This document shows, piece by piece, positions 5,122-11,184 of a stretch of 11,429 bases of DNA. The notes under the pieces were generated by a model that saw nothing but the letters and a program-made list of their open reading frames with translations, ran no database searches and was not told the DNA's origin. Origin of the DNA: Candidatus Brocadiaceae bacterium. Lineage in GTDB: Bacteria; Planctomycetota; MHYJ01; JACQXL01; CAKKQI01. How positions within the stretch are numbered: the first letter of the stretch is position 1; each line of letters starts with the position of its first letter. A program made the position numbers and the translations under genes. The DNA lies in NCBI GenBank assembly GCA_919901895.1, contig CAKKQI010000071.1:1-11429 (forward strand). Direction: 5' to 3'.

Positions 5122-5129
5122 CACCTCCC
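5122..5129 (-). promoter_or_regulatory. strong ribosome-binding site deciding the miniprotein start
   Basis: GGGAGGTG on the - strand is close to the ideal anti-16S complement. Its spacing fits the GTG at 5115 (8 nt after GGAGG). The GTG contained in the site itself would leave no spacing. Confidence 0.75.
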
Positions 5130-5138
5130 TTTACCACT

Positions 5139-5171
5139 GATTACACAGATTTAAATTAGATTACACGGATT
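5139..5171. repeat. direct repeat GATTACAC(A/G)GATT
   Basis: GATTACACAGATT (5139-5151) and GATTACACGGATT (5159-5171) are spaced 20 bp apart, start to start, in the spacer between the HD-GYP gene and the miniprotein gene. Similar sequences are a common low-complexity spacer motif in bacterial genomes. No role is evident. Confidence 0.6.
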
Positions 5172-5177
5172 CAGTAA

Positions 5178-6560
5178 TTATAATTCTAATTCGGTTTCGT
5201 CAATAGTATTTTTAATATACACATTTTGATTGTCCACCAGGTTAAATATTTTGTGAGCCGTCATTTTTTTCCTCTGGGCGTCAAAAAAAATATGAACCAC
5301 CGGGCGTAAGGGAAGTTTGGCATTTATTTTAACCACCCGGGCGATTTCTCCGGTGTTGAGTTCCACCCAGCTGCCCACCGGATAAAGTCCGATTTGTTTA
5401 ATTAAAATCTTTAAGGCGTTCTTGGTAAACGGTGAAGCGGAAATCTCCAGGAGTTCGCGGATTGCCTGCTGGACTGATTTTTTCTTGCGGTCAGGCCGAG
5501 AATGGATCATCGTTTCAAAAATATCGGTCAGTGTAAAAAGTTGCACTTGCTCCCCAATCGCCTGATTTTTAATCTCCGGATACCTCACTTCACCCGATTG
5601 TTCATCATCAAAATGGGAATGAGTTACTTCACGTAAAATTTCCGCAACATCAGAAAAATTTTTAGCAAATTTATCGGCTTCACTTTTAATCTCTTGAGAA
5701 ACAGTTGTATTTAAAAACGAATGTATTCTTTTATCATGTAATAAAGCAACCACGCCTAATGCCTGCAAACGTGATTTATTATACCCTAATTCCCGGGCAA
5801 TCTCTAAAGATAAAATACAGACATTAACCAGATGAAAAAAAATATAATTCTTCGGCCCGGACCCGGTTTTATTGGGGAACGGATAATCATAAGTTAAATC
5901 AAGCAGGGATCGTTCTTTTATAATCATAAGATTAACCGTTTCTTTAACCGCTTCAATAATTCGGACCATCATTAGGGTATCAGGAAATCGTCCGTTTTCT
6001 ATATTAGCCAATACTTCTTCTACCAGATAAATTAATTGGCTATACAATTCACCGGACTTTTGCAAATTATCGTCTTCTTTAATTTTTACTGCTTCGGCCA
6101 GGCTGATATTATTTAATTTATCAGTTCCGGCCGGCCGGAAGTCCCTTCGGACAGACCGCAAATTATCATCTTTTAGGGCAAGTTCGGCTGCATTTCGTTC
6201 AGCGGAACTTCGGTAGGCCGCCCCCTCCGGAAAGGAAAGTGGAGCAAAAGAAATATTTTCTTGTTTTGCCTGAAAAGTTTTCGGTTTATCCATTTTAATT
6301 TTTTTGAAAAATAACGGGAGCGGTGTTTTTACCCCGCCCGCACCACCCCGGTCTATAATTTTATCGGAGTCAGAAGTAATTTTAACTTGCCCCTCATTAG
6401 ACTGAGCCGGTTGTTCCAGGGTTCCGCCTAAGCGGGATGGTTCCGAAGTTATTAGCGCCGGTTGAATTTTTCCCGGTGTTACCGGTCCGGACGAATTAGA
6501 GATATCAACCGGAGTTTCGTTATCCTGTTTTTTCTTAAAAATATCGGAAAAACGCACCAT
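5178..6560 (-). CDS. divergent HD-GYP domain protein
   Basis: The protein has 460 residues. Residues 1-130 are Pro/Ser/Gly-rich and probably disordered. Residues 165-225 look helical. The HD-GYP-like domain spans about 240-425: H243 (HLVNV), H275-D276 in ALLHDKRI, H314/H316 in VTHSHFDD, YP at 327-328, then LTDIFETMIHSRPDRKK (343-360) and a typical end GSWVELNTGEIARVV. Active HD-GYP enzymes hydrolyse cyclic di-GMP. Here HDxGK has become HDKRI and GYP has become RYP, while several metal ligands remain. Catalysis is uncertain and a c-di-GMP sensor or scaffold is equally plausible. No signal peptide or membrane helix is seen. The ATG at 6560 has no clear Shine-Dalgarno and lies just after two perfect palindromes. 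It follows the ATPase gene by 89 nt on the same strand. Confidence 0.8.
   Translation of the reverse strand: MVRFSDIFKKKQDNETPVDISNSSGPVTPGKIQPALITSEPSRLGGTLEQPAQSNEGQVKITSDSDKIIDRGGAGGVKTPLPLFFKKIKMDKPKTFQAKQENISFAPLSFPEGAAYRSSAERNAAELALKDDNLRSVRRDFRPAGTDKLNNISLAEAVKIKEDDNLQKSGELYSQLIYLVEEVLANIENGRFPDTLMMVRIIEAVKETVNLMIIKERSLLDLTYDYPFPNKTGSGPKNYIFFHLVNVCILSLEIARELGYNKSRLQALGVVALLHDKRIHSFLNTTVSQEIKSEADKFAKNFSDVAEILREVTHSHFDDEQSGEVRYPEIKNQAIGEQVQLFTLTDIFETMIHSRPDRKKKSVQQAIRELLEISASPFTKNALKILIKQIGLYPVGSWVELNTGEIARVVKINAKLPLRPVVHIFFDAQRKKMTAHKIFNLVDNQNVYIKNTIDETELEL
6125..6140. repeat. 16-bp perfect palindrome inside the HD-GYP gene
   Basis: TTCCGGCCGGCCGGAA is fully self-complementary and encodes part of RDFRPAGTD in the variable N-terminal region. 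It may be a decayed member of the coding palindromes or simply a GC-rich coincidence. Confidence 0.4.
6418..6440 (-). repeat. palindromic-element remnant in the HD-GYP N-terminal region
   Basis: On the - strand ATCCCGC-TTA-GGCGG resembles the leader core ATCCCGC-TTTA-GCGGG. The pairing CCGC/GCGG is at 6424-6427 with 6432-6435. It encodes PSRLGG within the disordered N-terminus of the HD-GYP protein. Confidence 0.5.
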
Positions 6561-6562
6561 AA

Positions 6563-6617
6563 ATAAAAATTTACCCGTAAATTTTTATATTTCTAAATCA
6601 CCGAAGGTGATTTAGAA
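6563..6617. repeat. two adjacent perfect palindromes in the ATPase/HD-GYP spacer
   Basis: The 12-nt arms ATAAAAATTTAC (6563-6574) and GTAAATTTTTAT (6577-6588) are followed 2 nt later by TTCTAAATCACC (6591-6602), loop GAA and GGTGATTTAGAA (6606-6617). Both are uninterrupted matches. In the - strand transcript they lie immediately before the HD-GYP start codon, so they could limit its translation or stabilise processed ends. Neither has the T-run of a standard terminator. Confidence 0.8.
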
Positions 6618-6649
6618 CGAAAACCATTATGGAAATCTTTCATTCCGCT

Positions 6650-7522
6650 TTAGCGAGACTCATGATGAGTCTCCGGTGAGACTAAAGAACTTTTTAAAGG
6701 TTCACTTAATTCACTACCGGTTAAATCTTTGATAACGGCCCTAATAATTTTTTCGTCAATGGAGGAAGCCTGTCGGCTCATCCCCACCAGCAAGGCCAGA
6801 TCGCAAATGTTATTAATAACTCTGGGAACACCGTTTGTTCCCTGATGAATGAGCGGGAAGGTGTCTTCCGTAAAGATATCAGATTCTACCCCGGCCGTCC
6901 GGCAACGGCATTGAATATATTTTTTCGTATCTTCCACATCAAGGGTATCAAGATGGTATTTTAAAGATAACCGCTGTTCCAATTGTTTTAAATGAGCCAC
7001 TTTATCTCTTAATTCCGGCTGGCCGAAAAGAAGCAGGGTTAACAGAAATTTATCATTGAGCTGAAAATTAAGCAAAAGCCGTAATTCCTCAAAAGTTTTT
7101 TCATCCTGGATTGCCTGGGCTTCGTCTATAATAATAACCGTATGCCTTCCCTGTTCAACTGTTTCATACAGAAGACTATTTAATTCCCTGACAGATTCGC
7201 TTTTACGCCGATCCCGAATAACATTTTTACCTAACTGGTAAATCAGTTCGTCTAAAAGTTCATCGGCCGGGATATTAGGATTAATGAGAATAGCCACATT
7301 ATAAAGGGCGTTTTCGTTTAATAATTTTGAAATAATCACCCGGCTCAAAAGTGTTTTTCCGCTGCCGTATTCGCCGCTGAGCATCGCCGCGCCTTTACGT
7401 TCAAACACGGTATATAACAGACGGGTCAACGCTTCTTCGTGCTTTTGGGAAGCGAAAAAAAAGCGCGGATCGGGCGTGTTTTCAAAAGGTTTTTCTTTAA
7501 AATCCCAATATTTAAGATACAT
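6650..7522 (-). CDS. ExeA/MshM-like AAA+ ATPase
   Basis: The protein has 290 residues and begins MYLKYWDFKEKPFENTPDPRF, the family's hallmark N-terminus. Walker A GEYGSGKT is at 50-57 and Walker B VIIIDEAQ at 129-136. A sensor-1 strand LLLFGQPEL is at 163-171, the EQRLS arginine region at 182-186 and GVPRVINNICD at 231-241. Relatives (GspA/ExeA, MshM and TniB-like proteins) are cytoplasmic ATPases that help assemble type II secretion or pilus machines through the cell wall. This one lacks the C-terminal membrane and peptidoglycan-binding part of full ExeA. The last residues VSPETHHESR and the stop codon come from a palindrome, so the C-terminus is repeat-derived. It is the first gene of the - strand group, preceded by a good promoter and a structured 5' leader. 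The partner machine is not in the window. Confidence 0.9.
   Translation of the reverse strand: MYLKYWDFKEKPFENTPDPRFFFASQKHEEALTRLLYTVFERKGAAMLSGEYGSGKTLLSRVIISKLLNENALYNVAILINPNIPADELLDELIYQLGKNVIRDRRKSESVRELNSLLYETVEQGRHTVIIIDEAQAIQDEKTFEELRLLLNFQLNDKFLLTLLLFGQPELRDKVAHLKQLEQRLSLKYHLDTLDVEDTKKYIQCRCRTAGVESDIFTEDTFPLIHQGTNGVPRVINNICDLALLVGMSRQASSIDEKIIRAVIKDLTGSELSEPLKSSLVSPETHHESR
6655..6673. repeat. palindrome encoding the ATPase C-terminus
   Basis: GAGACTCAT-G-ATGAGTCTC is perfectly self-complementary apart from the central base. It overlaps a CCGC-TTTA-GCGAG core at 6645-6657, which supplies the TAA stop. It encodes THHESR of the ATPase tail. GCGAGACTC also occurs in the insert of tRNA relic 2 (4814-4822). 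Confidence 0.65.
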
Positions 7523-7534
7523 TTTGGCCTATTG

Positions 7535-7597
7535 CCCCAATTACCATGGGGTTTATGGTTCGGCTTCGTCCCGCCCTTTTCGGTAAAAGGGCGGGAC
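7535..7597 (-). repeat. structured 5' leader of the ATPase transcript
   Basis: Between the - strand promoter and the ATPase start are a 13-bp perfect hairpin, GTCCCGCCCTTTT with AAAAGGGCGGGAC (7568-7580 and 7585-7597, loop of 4), and a smaller CCCCA/TGGGG hairpin (7535-7539 and 7547-7551). No T-run follows on the - strand. The large hairpin belongs by sequence (CCCGCC, then GACTTCGCTCACC on the + strand) to the dispersed palindromes seen elsewhere here. Confidence 0.7.
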
Positions 7598-7615
7598 TTC
7601 GCTCACCACCAGATA

Positions 7616-7644
7616 ATACTATACCATATAAGTTATATCGTCAA
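7616..7644 (-). promoter_or_regulatory. promoter of the ATPase/HD-GYP/miniprotein group
   Basis: On the - strand TTGACG (7644-7639) and TAGTAT (7621-7616) are separated by 17 bp. The predicted start near 7609 gives a leader of about 87 nt that contains two hairpins. A TATAGT reading with a shorter spacer is also possible. Confidence 0.65.
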
Positions 7645-7672
7645 GACAATTTTTTTGATTTACAAAAATTAA

Positions 7673-7701
7673 TTGCTTTAGGTAAAACATTTTGCTATAT
7701 T
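7673..7701 (+). promoter_or_regulatory. promoter of the deacetylase/aminotransferase/RNase group
   Basis: TTGCTT (7673-7678) and TATATT (7696-7701) are separated by 17 bp. The -35 boxes of this and the divergent promoter are only 28 bp apart, so both directions could share regulation. A 7-bp hairpin TTCATCT/AGATGAA (7701-7719) covers the predicted start. AAGGA at 7730-7734 lies 8 nt before the ATG at 7743. Confidence 0.6.
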
Positions 7702-7742
7702 TCATCTTAGACAGATGAACATAGCTAATAAGGAAAAATAGA

Positions 7743-8483
7743 ATGGCTGCTATTACACCCAAAATAACCCAGAATAATTTTTTGGGCAAACAGACCTTAT
7801 TGGTTATTTCGCCTCACGCGGATGATGAAGCCTTCGGTTGCGCCGGCACCATCGCCAAAATTAAAGATCTCGGCGGCCGGGTTTATATTATGATTTTATC
7901 CATCGGCGACCTGAAACATTACGACGGTAAAAATACAATCGTCAAAGGAACCACCCGCCGTAAAGAATTTGAACAAACCGCCCGATTTTTAAAAATTGAC
8001 GATTACGACATTGTTCTGGACGATGCCGAAAAACATTTACGGCTGGATGCGATTCCCCGGCGCGATTTAATTTCTCTGATTGAACAGAAAAGCCGGGTGG
8101 CCCTTGACCGGATCAAACCGACGATGGTCGCGTTACCGGCGATTTCTTATAATCAGGATCATTGCGCGGTATTTCACGCCGGTTTTACGGCCTGCCGGCC
8201 CCATCTGCCGAAAATTAAACATTTTCCTTCCATCGTTTTGGCTTATGATAATCCCACCCTTTTTTGGAACGTGGAGCGGGAAAAATTTCATCCTAATTTT
8301 TACGTTGATATTTCAAATTACCTTAACGTTAAATTAAAAGCCCTGTCTTTCCATAAATCACAACTGAAATCGCGGCTGCACCATTGCAGCCTGGAAACGC
8401 TGGAAACGCTGGTTAAATTAAGAGGCAAGGAAATTTCGGTGGAAGCAGCCGAGGCCTTTATGTGCTACCGTTTTGTGCTGTAA
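7743..8483 (+). CDS. PIG-L/LmbE family deacetylase
   Basis: The 246-residue, apparently cytoplasmic protein belongs to the zinc-dependent N-acetylglucosaminyl deacetylase-like fold (PIG-L, LmbE, MshB, BshB). The signature ISPHADDEAFG has zinc ligands H25 and D28, with A26 where proline is usual and D27 as likely base. NQDHCAVF (138-144) gives the third ligand H140. TTRRKEFEQTARFL is the typical helix after the first loop. Family members remove N-acetyl groups from GlcNAc-containing lipids or thiols, or other amide groups. The downstream DegT aminotransferase overlaps the stop codon by one base (TAATG), which suggests a surface-sugar or nucleotide-sugar pathway. The exact substrate cannot be told. 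AAGGA 8 nt upstream supports the ATG. Confidence 0.9.
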   Translation: MAAITPKITQNNFLGKQTLLVISPHADDEAFGCAGTIAKIKDLGGRVYIMILSIGDLKHYDGKNTIVKGTTRRKEFEQTARFLKIDDYDIVLDDAEKHLRLDAIPRRDLISLIEQKSRVALDRIKPTMVALPAISYNQDHCAVFHAGFTACRPHLPKIKHFPSIVLAYDNPTLFWNVEREKFHPNFYVDISNYLNVKLKALSFHKSQLKSRLHHCSLETLETLVKLRGKEISVEAAEAFMCYRFVL

Positions 8484-9544
8484 TGATAAAATTTCATAAG
8501 GATATTCCCCATTCAAAACCAACCATCGGACCCCAGGAAATTGAGGCAGTTGGATCTGCTTTACGCTCTAATTATTTAGCCCAGGGCCAACTGGTATTAT
8601 CTTTTGAAAAAAACTTTGCCGGATTTATCGGGATGAAATACGCTCTGGCCACGAATTCCGGCACGAGCGCCCTGCATCTGGCTTTGCTATCTTTAGGTGT
8701 TTCCAAAAAATCTGAAGTGATTCTTCCCAGTTATACCTGTTCGGCGGTTTTAAATGCGGTGAATTACGCCGGCGCCCGACCGGTGGTGGTTGACATTAAT
8801 GAAACAGACGGGAACATTAATCCGCGGGCGGTTCAAAAAAAACTTAGCCGGCGCACCCGCGCCATTATTGTCCCGCATCTGGCCGGCTGGCCGGCCCGAA
8901 TAAACGAATTCCAATTTCGGAATATACCGGTCATTGAAGATTGCGCCCAGAGTTTAGGCGCTTTATATAAAAATAAACCGGTCGGCGCATTCGGCGCCAT
9001 CAGTATTTTTTCTTTTTATGCTACCAAGATGATGACCACCGGATACGGCGGGATGCTTTTAACCGATTCCCCTAATTTATTTAAACGCGCCCTAGACCTG
9101 AGGGAATTTGATAATCGCCGTCATTATACGACCAGATTTAATTACCAGATGAGTAACTTTCAGGCGGCCCTGGGCGCAGTTCAATTAGCCCGTTTGCCAC
9201 GATTTATTCGCCGGCGTCGAGAAATCGCCCATTTATATAATATCTCCGGCATTTTTAGTGCGCTGATTCCATCCGCGCAAACTAGGCCTGTTTTTCACCG
9301 TTATATACTCCGGATTTCCAAAAATCCTAATGGCTTTATAAAAAAAATGGCTGAAAAAGGCATTGAAGTAAAAAGACCGGTTTTCCGGCCGTTGCATCAT
9401 TATTTAAAACTTAACCAAAAAGATTTTCCCGTTACTGAAGAAATTTACAGGACTTTTATCTCCCTACCGATTTATCCCGCGCTGACCAACCGCGCGGTAA
9501 AATACATCGCCGGAAGCACCCGGGAAATTTTAACACGCTTATGA
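8483..9544 (+). CDS. DegT/DnrJ/EryC1/StrS family aminotransferase
   Basis: The 353-residue PLP enzyme belongs to the family that transaminates keto-sugars bound to nucleotides. NSGTSAL (58-64) binds the cofactor phosphate. EDCAQS (152-157, D153 and Q156) contacts the PLP ring. K182 in FSFYATKMMTTGYGG is the Schiff-base lysine. HKDIPHSKPTIGPQEIEAV is the typical N-terminus. I place the start at ATG 8483, which overlaps the deacetylase stop as TAATG. The in-frame ATG at 8462 lies inside the upstream gene and would add an atypical 7-residue extension. The 3' end overlaps the RNase gene by ATGA. Role inferred with the deacetylase: an amino-sugar for the cell surface. The sugar is unknown. Confidence 0.93.
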   Translation: MIKFHKDIPHSKPTIGPQEIEAVGSALRSNYLAQGQLVLSFEKNFAGFIGMKYALATNSGTSALHLALLSLGVSKKSEVILPSYTCSAVLNAVNYAGARPVVVDINETDGNINPRAVQKKLSRRTRAIIVPHLAGWPARINEFQFRNIPVIEDCAQSLGALYKNKPVGAFGAISIFSFYATKMMTTGYGGMLLTDSPNLFKRALDLREFDNRRHYTTRFNYQMSNFQAALGAVQLARLPRFIRRRREIAHLYNISGIFSALIPSAQTRPVFHRYILRISKNPNGFIKKMAEKGIEVKRPVFRPLHHYLKLNQKDFPVTEEIYRTFISLPIYPALTNRAVKYIAGSTREILTRL

Positions 9545-11154
9545 AACGAATCTTAATTAATGTAACAGAGCCGCTGGAATCGCGTCTGGCTGTAATCAGC
9601 CAGTCTAACGCCGTCCCGATGTTACATCGGGGGACAAATTATTTAGAAGAATTCTATCTGGAACGAGCGTCGCAGGAAACGCTGGTTGGAAATATTTATC
9701 TCGGCCGGGTGGTGAACATTCAACCCAATCTTCAGGCGGCTTTTATAGATATCGGCCTGGAGAAAAATGGATTTTTACACCTTTCAGAAACGCTTATTCC
9801 GCCCCCGCCTCTGGTGGGGCAAGCCAGAAAGAAAAAAACCGATATCCGCGATGTTTTGGAAATAAATAAACCGGTCATTGTCCAGATCATCAGGGATGGA
9901 ATTAAAGCCAAAGGGCCTTCGCTTACTATTGATATATCTTTACCTGGGCGTTATTTAATTTTACGCCCTTATCCGCCCCCCCGATGTAACATCGGAGAAC
10001 AAGCCCCGATAACATCGGGGCAAGCCGGCTCCCCGCCTATGGCGGGACAAGCCGGACATATTACTATCTCCAGGAAAATCAGCGGAACCGACGAAAGAAT
10101 CCGGTTAAAAAAATTATTGCAGATGCTAAACCCGCCGTCTGATTTCAGTTTTATTATCAGGACCGCCAGCGGTTTAGTTGACTTTAAAGACTTGGAAAAG
10201 GATCTGCTTTTTCTAACGACACTCTGGCGCATTATCAGCCAGCGCCTGGCCCCGATGTCATCGGAGCTAGTTAAAACAACCGACGCCGCCGGTTTAATTT
10301 ATCAAGAAAGCGATTTGGTTATCCGGACCCTGCGTGATATTTTTTCGCCTCTGGTTAAAGAAATCTTAGTTGATTCCGAACTTGTTTTCAATAAAGTAAC
10401 GGATTTCTTCCGTTCCACGATGCCTCGTTACCAGAATCTGGTAAAATTATACCGCGGCAGCCGGCCGATTTTTGATGCTTTTAATATAGAATCCCAGGTC
10501 AAACAGGTTTACGAACGGGAAATCAAACTGCCCAGCGGCGGTTCAATCGTGATTGAACCGACCGAAGCGCTGGTTTCCATTGATGTAAATTCCGGTCAAT
10601 TCCGTAAAAACGTTCCGCCGGAGGAGTTGGCTTTCCGGACCAATTTAGAAGCGGCGAGAGAAATTACGCATCAATTAAGACTGCGCGACCTGGGCGGAGT
10701 AATTGTTATTGATTTTATTGAAATGAAAAACAAAAACCATTCCCAGCAGGTAGAAAAAACAATAAAAGATGAGTTAAAAAAAGACCGCAGCAAAACTACT
10801 GTTTCAAGAATTTCCCGGCTCGGTTTAATGGAAATCGCCCGGCAGAAAATAGGACCGGGGAAGATGTTGATCCCGTATACTAACTGCCCCACCTGTAATG
10901 GAACCGGACTGGTAAAAAGCATTGAAACCATCGGATTGGAAGTACTCCGCCAGTTAAAATCATATCACCCGCGGAAAAATGCCGGATTAACGGTTAATGT
11001 CAGCGAACCGGTCGGTAATTTTTTAGAACAACCGGAAATAAAAAAAATATTTGCCGCCTGGGCCAAGAATAGCCAGGCCGATATTGTGATAAAGAAACAT
11101 TCTCATTTTAATCTTGAAAAAATAGAAATAAATTGCTATAATAATATAATTTGA
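9541..11154 (+). CDS. rng: ribonuclease E/G family endoribonuclease
   Basis: The 537-residue RNase G/E-type enzyme matures rRNA and decays mRNA by 5'-sensing endonucleolytic cleavage. The N-terminus MKRILINVTEP, an S1 RNA-binding domain (about 45-140, GNIYLGRVVNIQPNLQAAFI) and HITISRKI are typical. Catalytic metal ligands are D348 (SIDVNSG) and D391 (VIDFIEM), 43 residues apart as D303 and D346 are in E. coli RNase E, and N350 is also conserved. Zinc-link cysteines C449 and C452 (CPTCNGTG) suggest dimerisation through zinc. There is no long scaffold tail, so it is G-like. Repeat-encoded segments lie at about residues 24-32, 87-96, 145-172 and 237-242, lengthening the usual protein. The start overlaps the upstream stop (ATGA). 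The gene leads into rplU, a frequent arrangement. Confidence 0.95.
   Translation: MKRILINVTEPLESRLAVISQSNAVPMLHRGTNYLEEFYLERASQETLVGNIYLGRVVNIQPNLQAAFIDIGLEKNGFLHLSETLIPPPPLVGQARKKKTDIRDVLEINKPVIVQIIRDGIKAKGPSLTIDISLPGRYLILRPYPPPRCNIGEQAPITSGQAGSPPMAGQAGHITISRKISGTDERIRLKKLLQMLNPPSDFSFIIRTASGLVDFKDLEKDLLFLTTLWRIISQRLAPMSSELVKTTDAAGLIYQESDLVIRTLRDIFSPLVKEILVDSELVFNKVTDFFRSTMPRYQNLVKLYRGSRPIFDAFNIESQVKQVYEREIKLPSGGSIVIEPTEALVSIDVNSGQFRKNVPPEELAFRTNLEAAREITHQLRLRDLGGVIVIDFIEMKNKNHSQQVEKTIKDELKKDRSKTTVSRISRLGLMEIARQKIGPGKMLIPYTNCPTCNGTGLVKSIETIGLEVLRQLKSYHPRKNAGLTVNVSEPVGNFLEQPEIKKIFAAWAKNSQADIVIKKHSHFNLEKIEINCYNNII
9613..9634 (+). repeat. coding palindrome 1 in rng
   Basis: CCCGAT (9615-9620), loop GTTAC, ATCGGG (9626-9631), with outer GTC/GAC. 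It encodes VPMLHRGT (25-32) between AVISQSN and YLEEFYLER, where the family normally has a short turn. It looks like an in-frame insertion. Confidence 0.75.
9801..9825 (+). repeat. coding palindrome 2 in rng
   Basis: GCCCC and GGGGC pair around CGCCTCTGGT, and CAAGCC follows with one base of overlap. It encodes PPPPLVGQA (87-95) in the S1-domain loop. The hairpin-plus-CAAGCC layout and the GQA peptide match the other copies. Confidence 0.65.
9979..10053 (+). repeat. three tandem coding palindromes in rng
   Basis: Unit A: CCGAT-GTAAC-ATCGG (9981-9995), ending CAAGCC at 10005. Unit B: CCCCGAT-AAC-ATCGGGG (10004-10020), ending CAAGCC at 10026. Unit C: CCCGCC-TAT-GGCGGG (10032-10046), ending CAAGCC at 10053. 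In frame they give residues 145-172 with IGEQA, SGQAG and AGQAG, placed between RYLILRPY and HITISRKI, where relatives have only a few residues. All three keep the same reading frame. Confidence 0.85.
10252..10264 (+). repeat. coding palindrome in the rng middle region
   Basis: CCGAT-GTC-ATCGG encodes APMSSE (237-242) before the LIYQESDLV segment. It shares the CCGAT/ATCGG arms of the other copies but has no CAAGCC neighbour. Confidence 0.6.
11114..11142 (+). promoter_or_regulatory. strong promoter of rplU within the rng 3' end
   Basis: TTGAAA (11114-11119) and a perfect TATAAT (11137-11142) are separated by 17 bp, with TG one base before the -10 box (extended -10). It overlaps the last codons of the RNase gene, so L21 can be made independently of the upstream operon. 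Confidence 0.8.
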
Positions 11155-11171
11155 CGAAATCAAATTTTATA

Positions 11172-11178
11172 GGGGAGG
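11172..11178 (+). promoter_or_regulatory. ribosome-binding site of rplU
   Basis: GGGGAGG lies 6 nt before the ATG at 11185. It is among the strongest Shine-Dalgarno sites in the window, fitting a ribosomal protein gene. Confidence 0.85.
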
Positions 11179-11184
11179 ACAAAT

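Noticed and set aside
7439..7672. 77-codon + strand frame across the ATPase start and the divergent spacer
   Set aside because: It covers the antisense of the ATPase N-terminus, the leader hairpins and a promoter; no ribosome-binding site or recognisable protein.
8080..8337. 85-codon frame within the deacetylase gene
   Set aside because: Out-of-frame shadow of a clear PIG-L protein.
8462..8482. Upstream ATG for the aminotransferase
   Set aside because: It lies within the deacetylase coding sequence and adds residues foreign to the family; the TAATG overlap at 8483 is the better start.
9969..10931. Two - strand frames opposite the RNase gene
   Set aside because: Shadows created by the GC-rich repeats and the long coding frame on the other strand.
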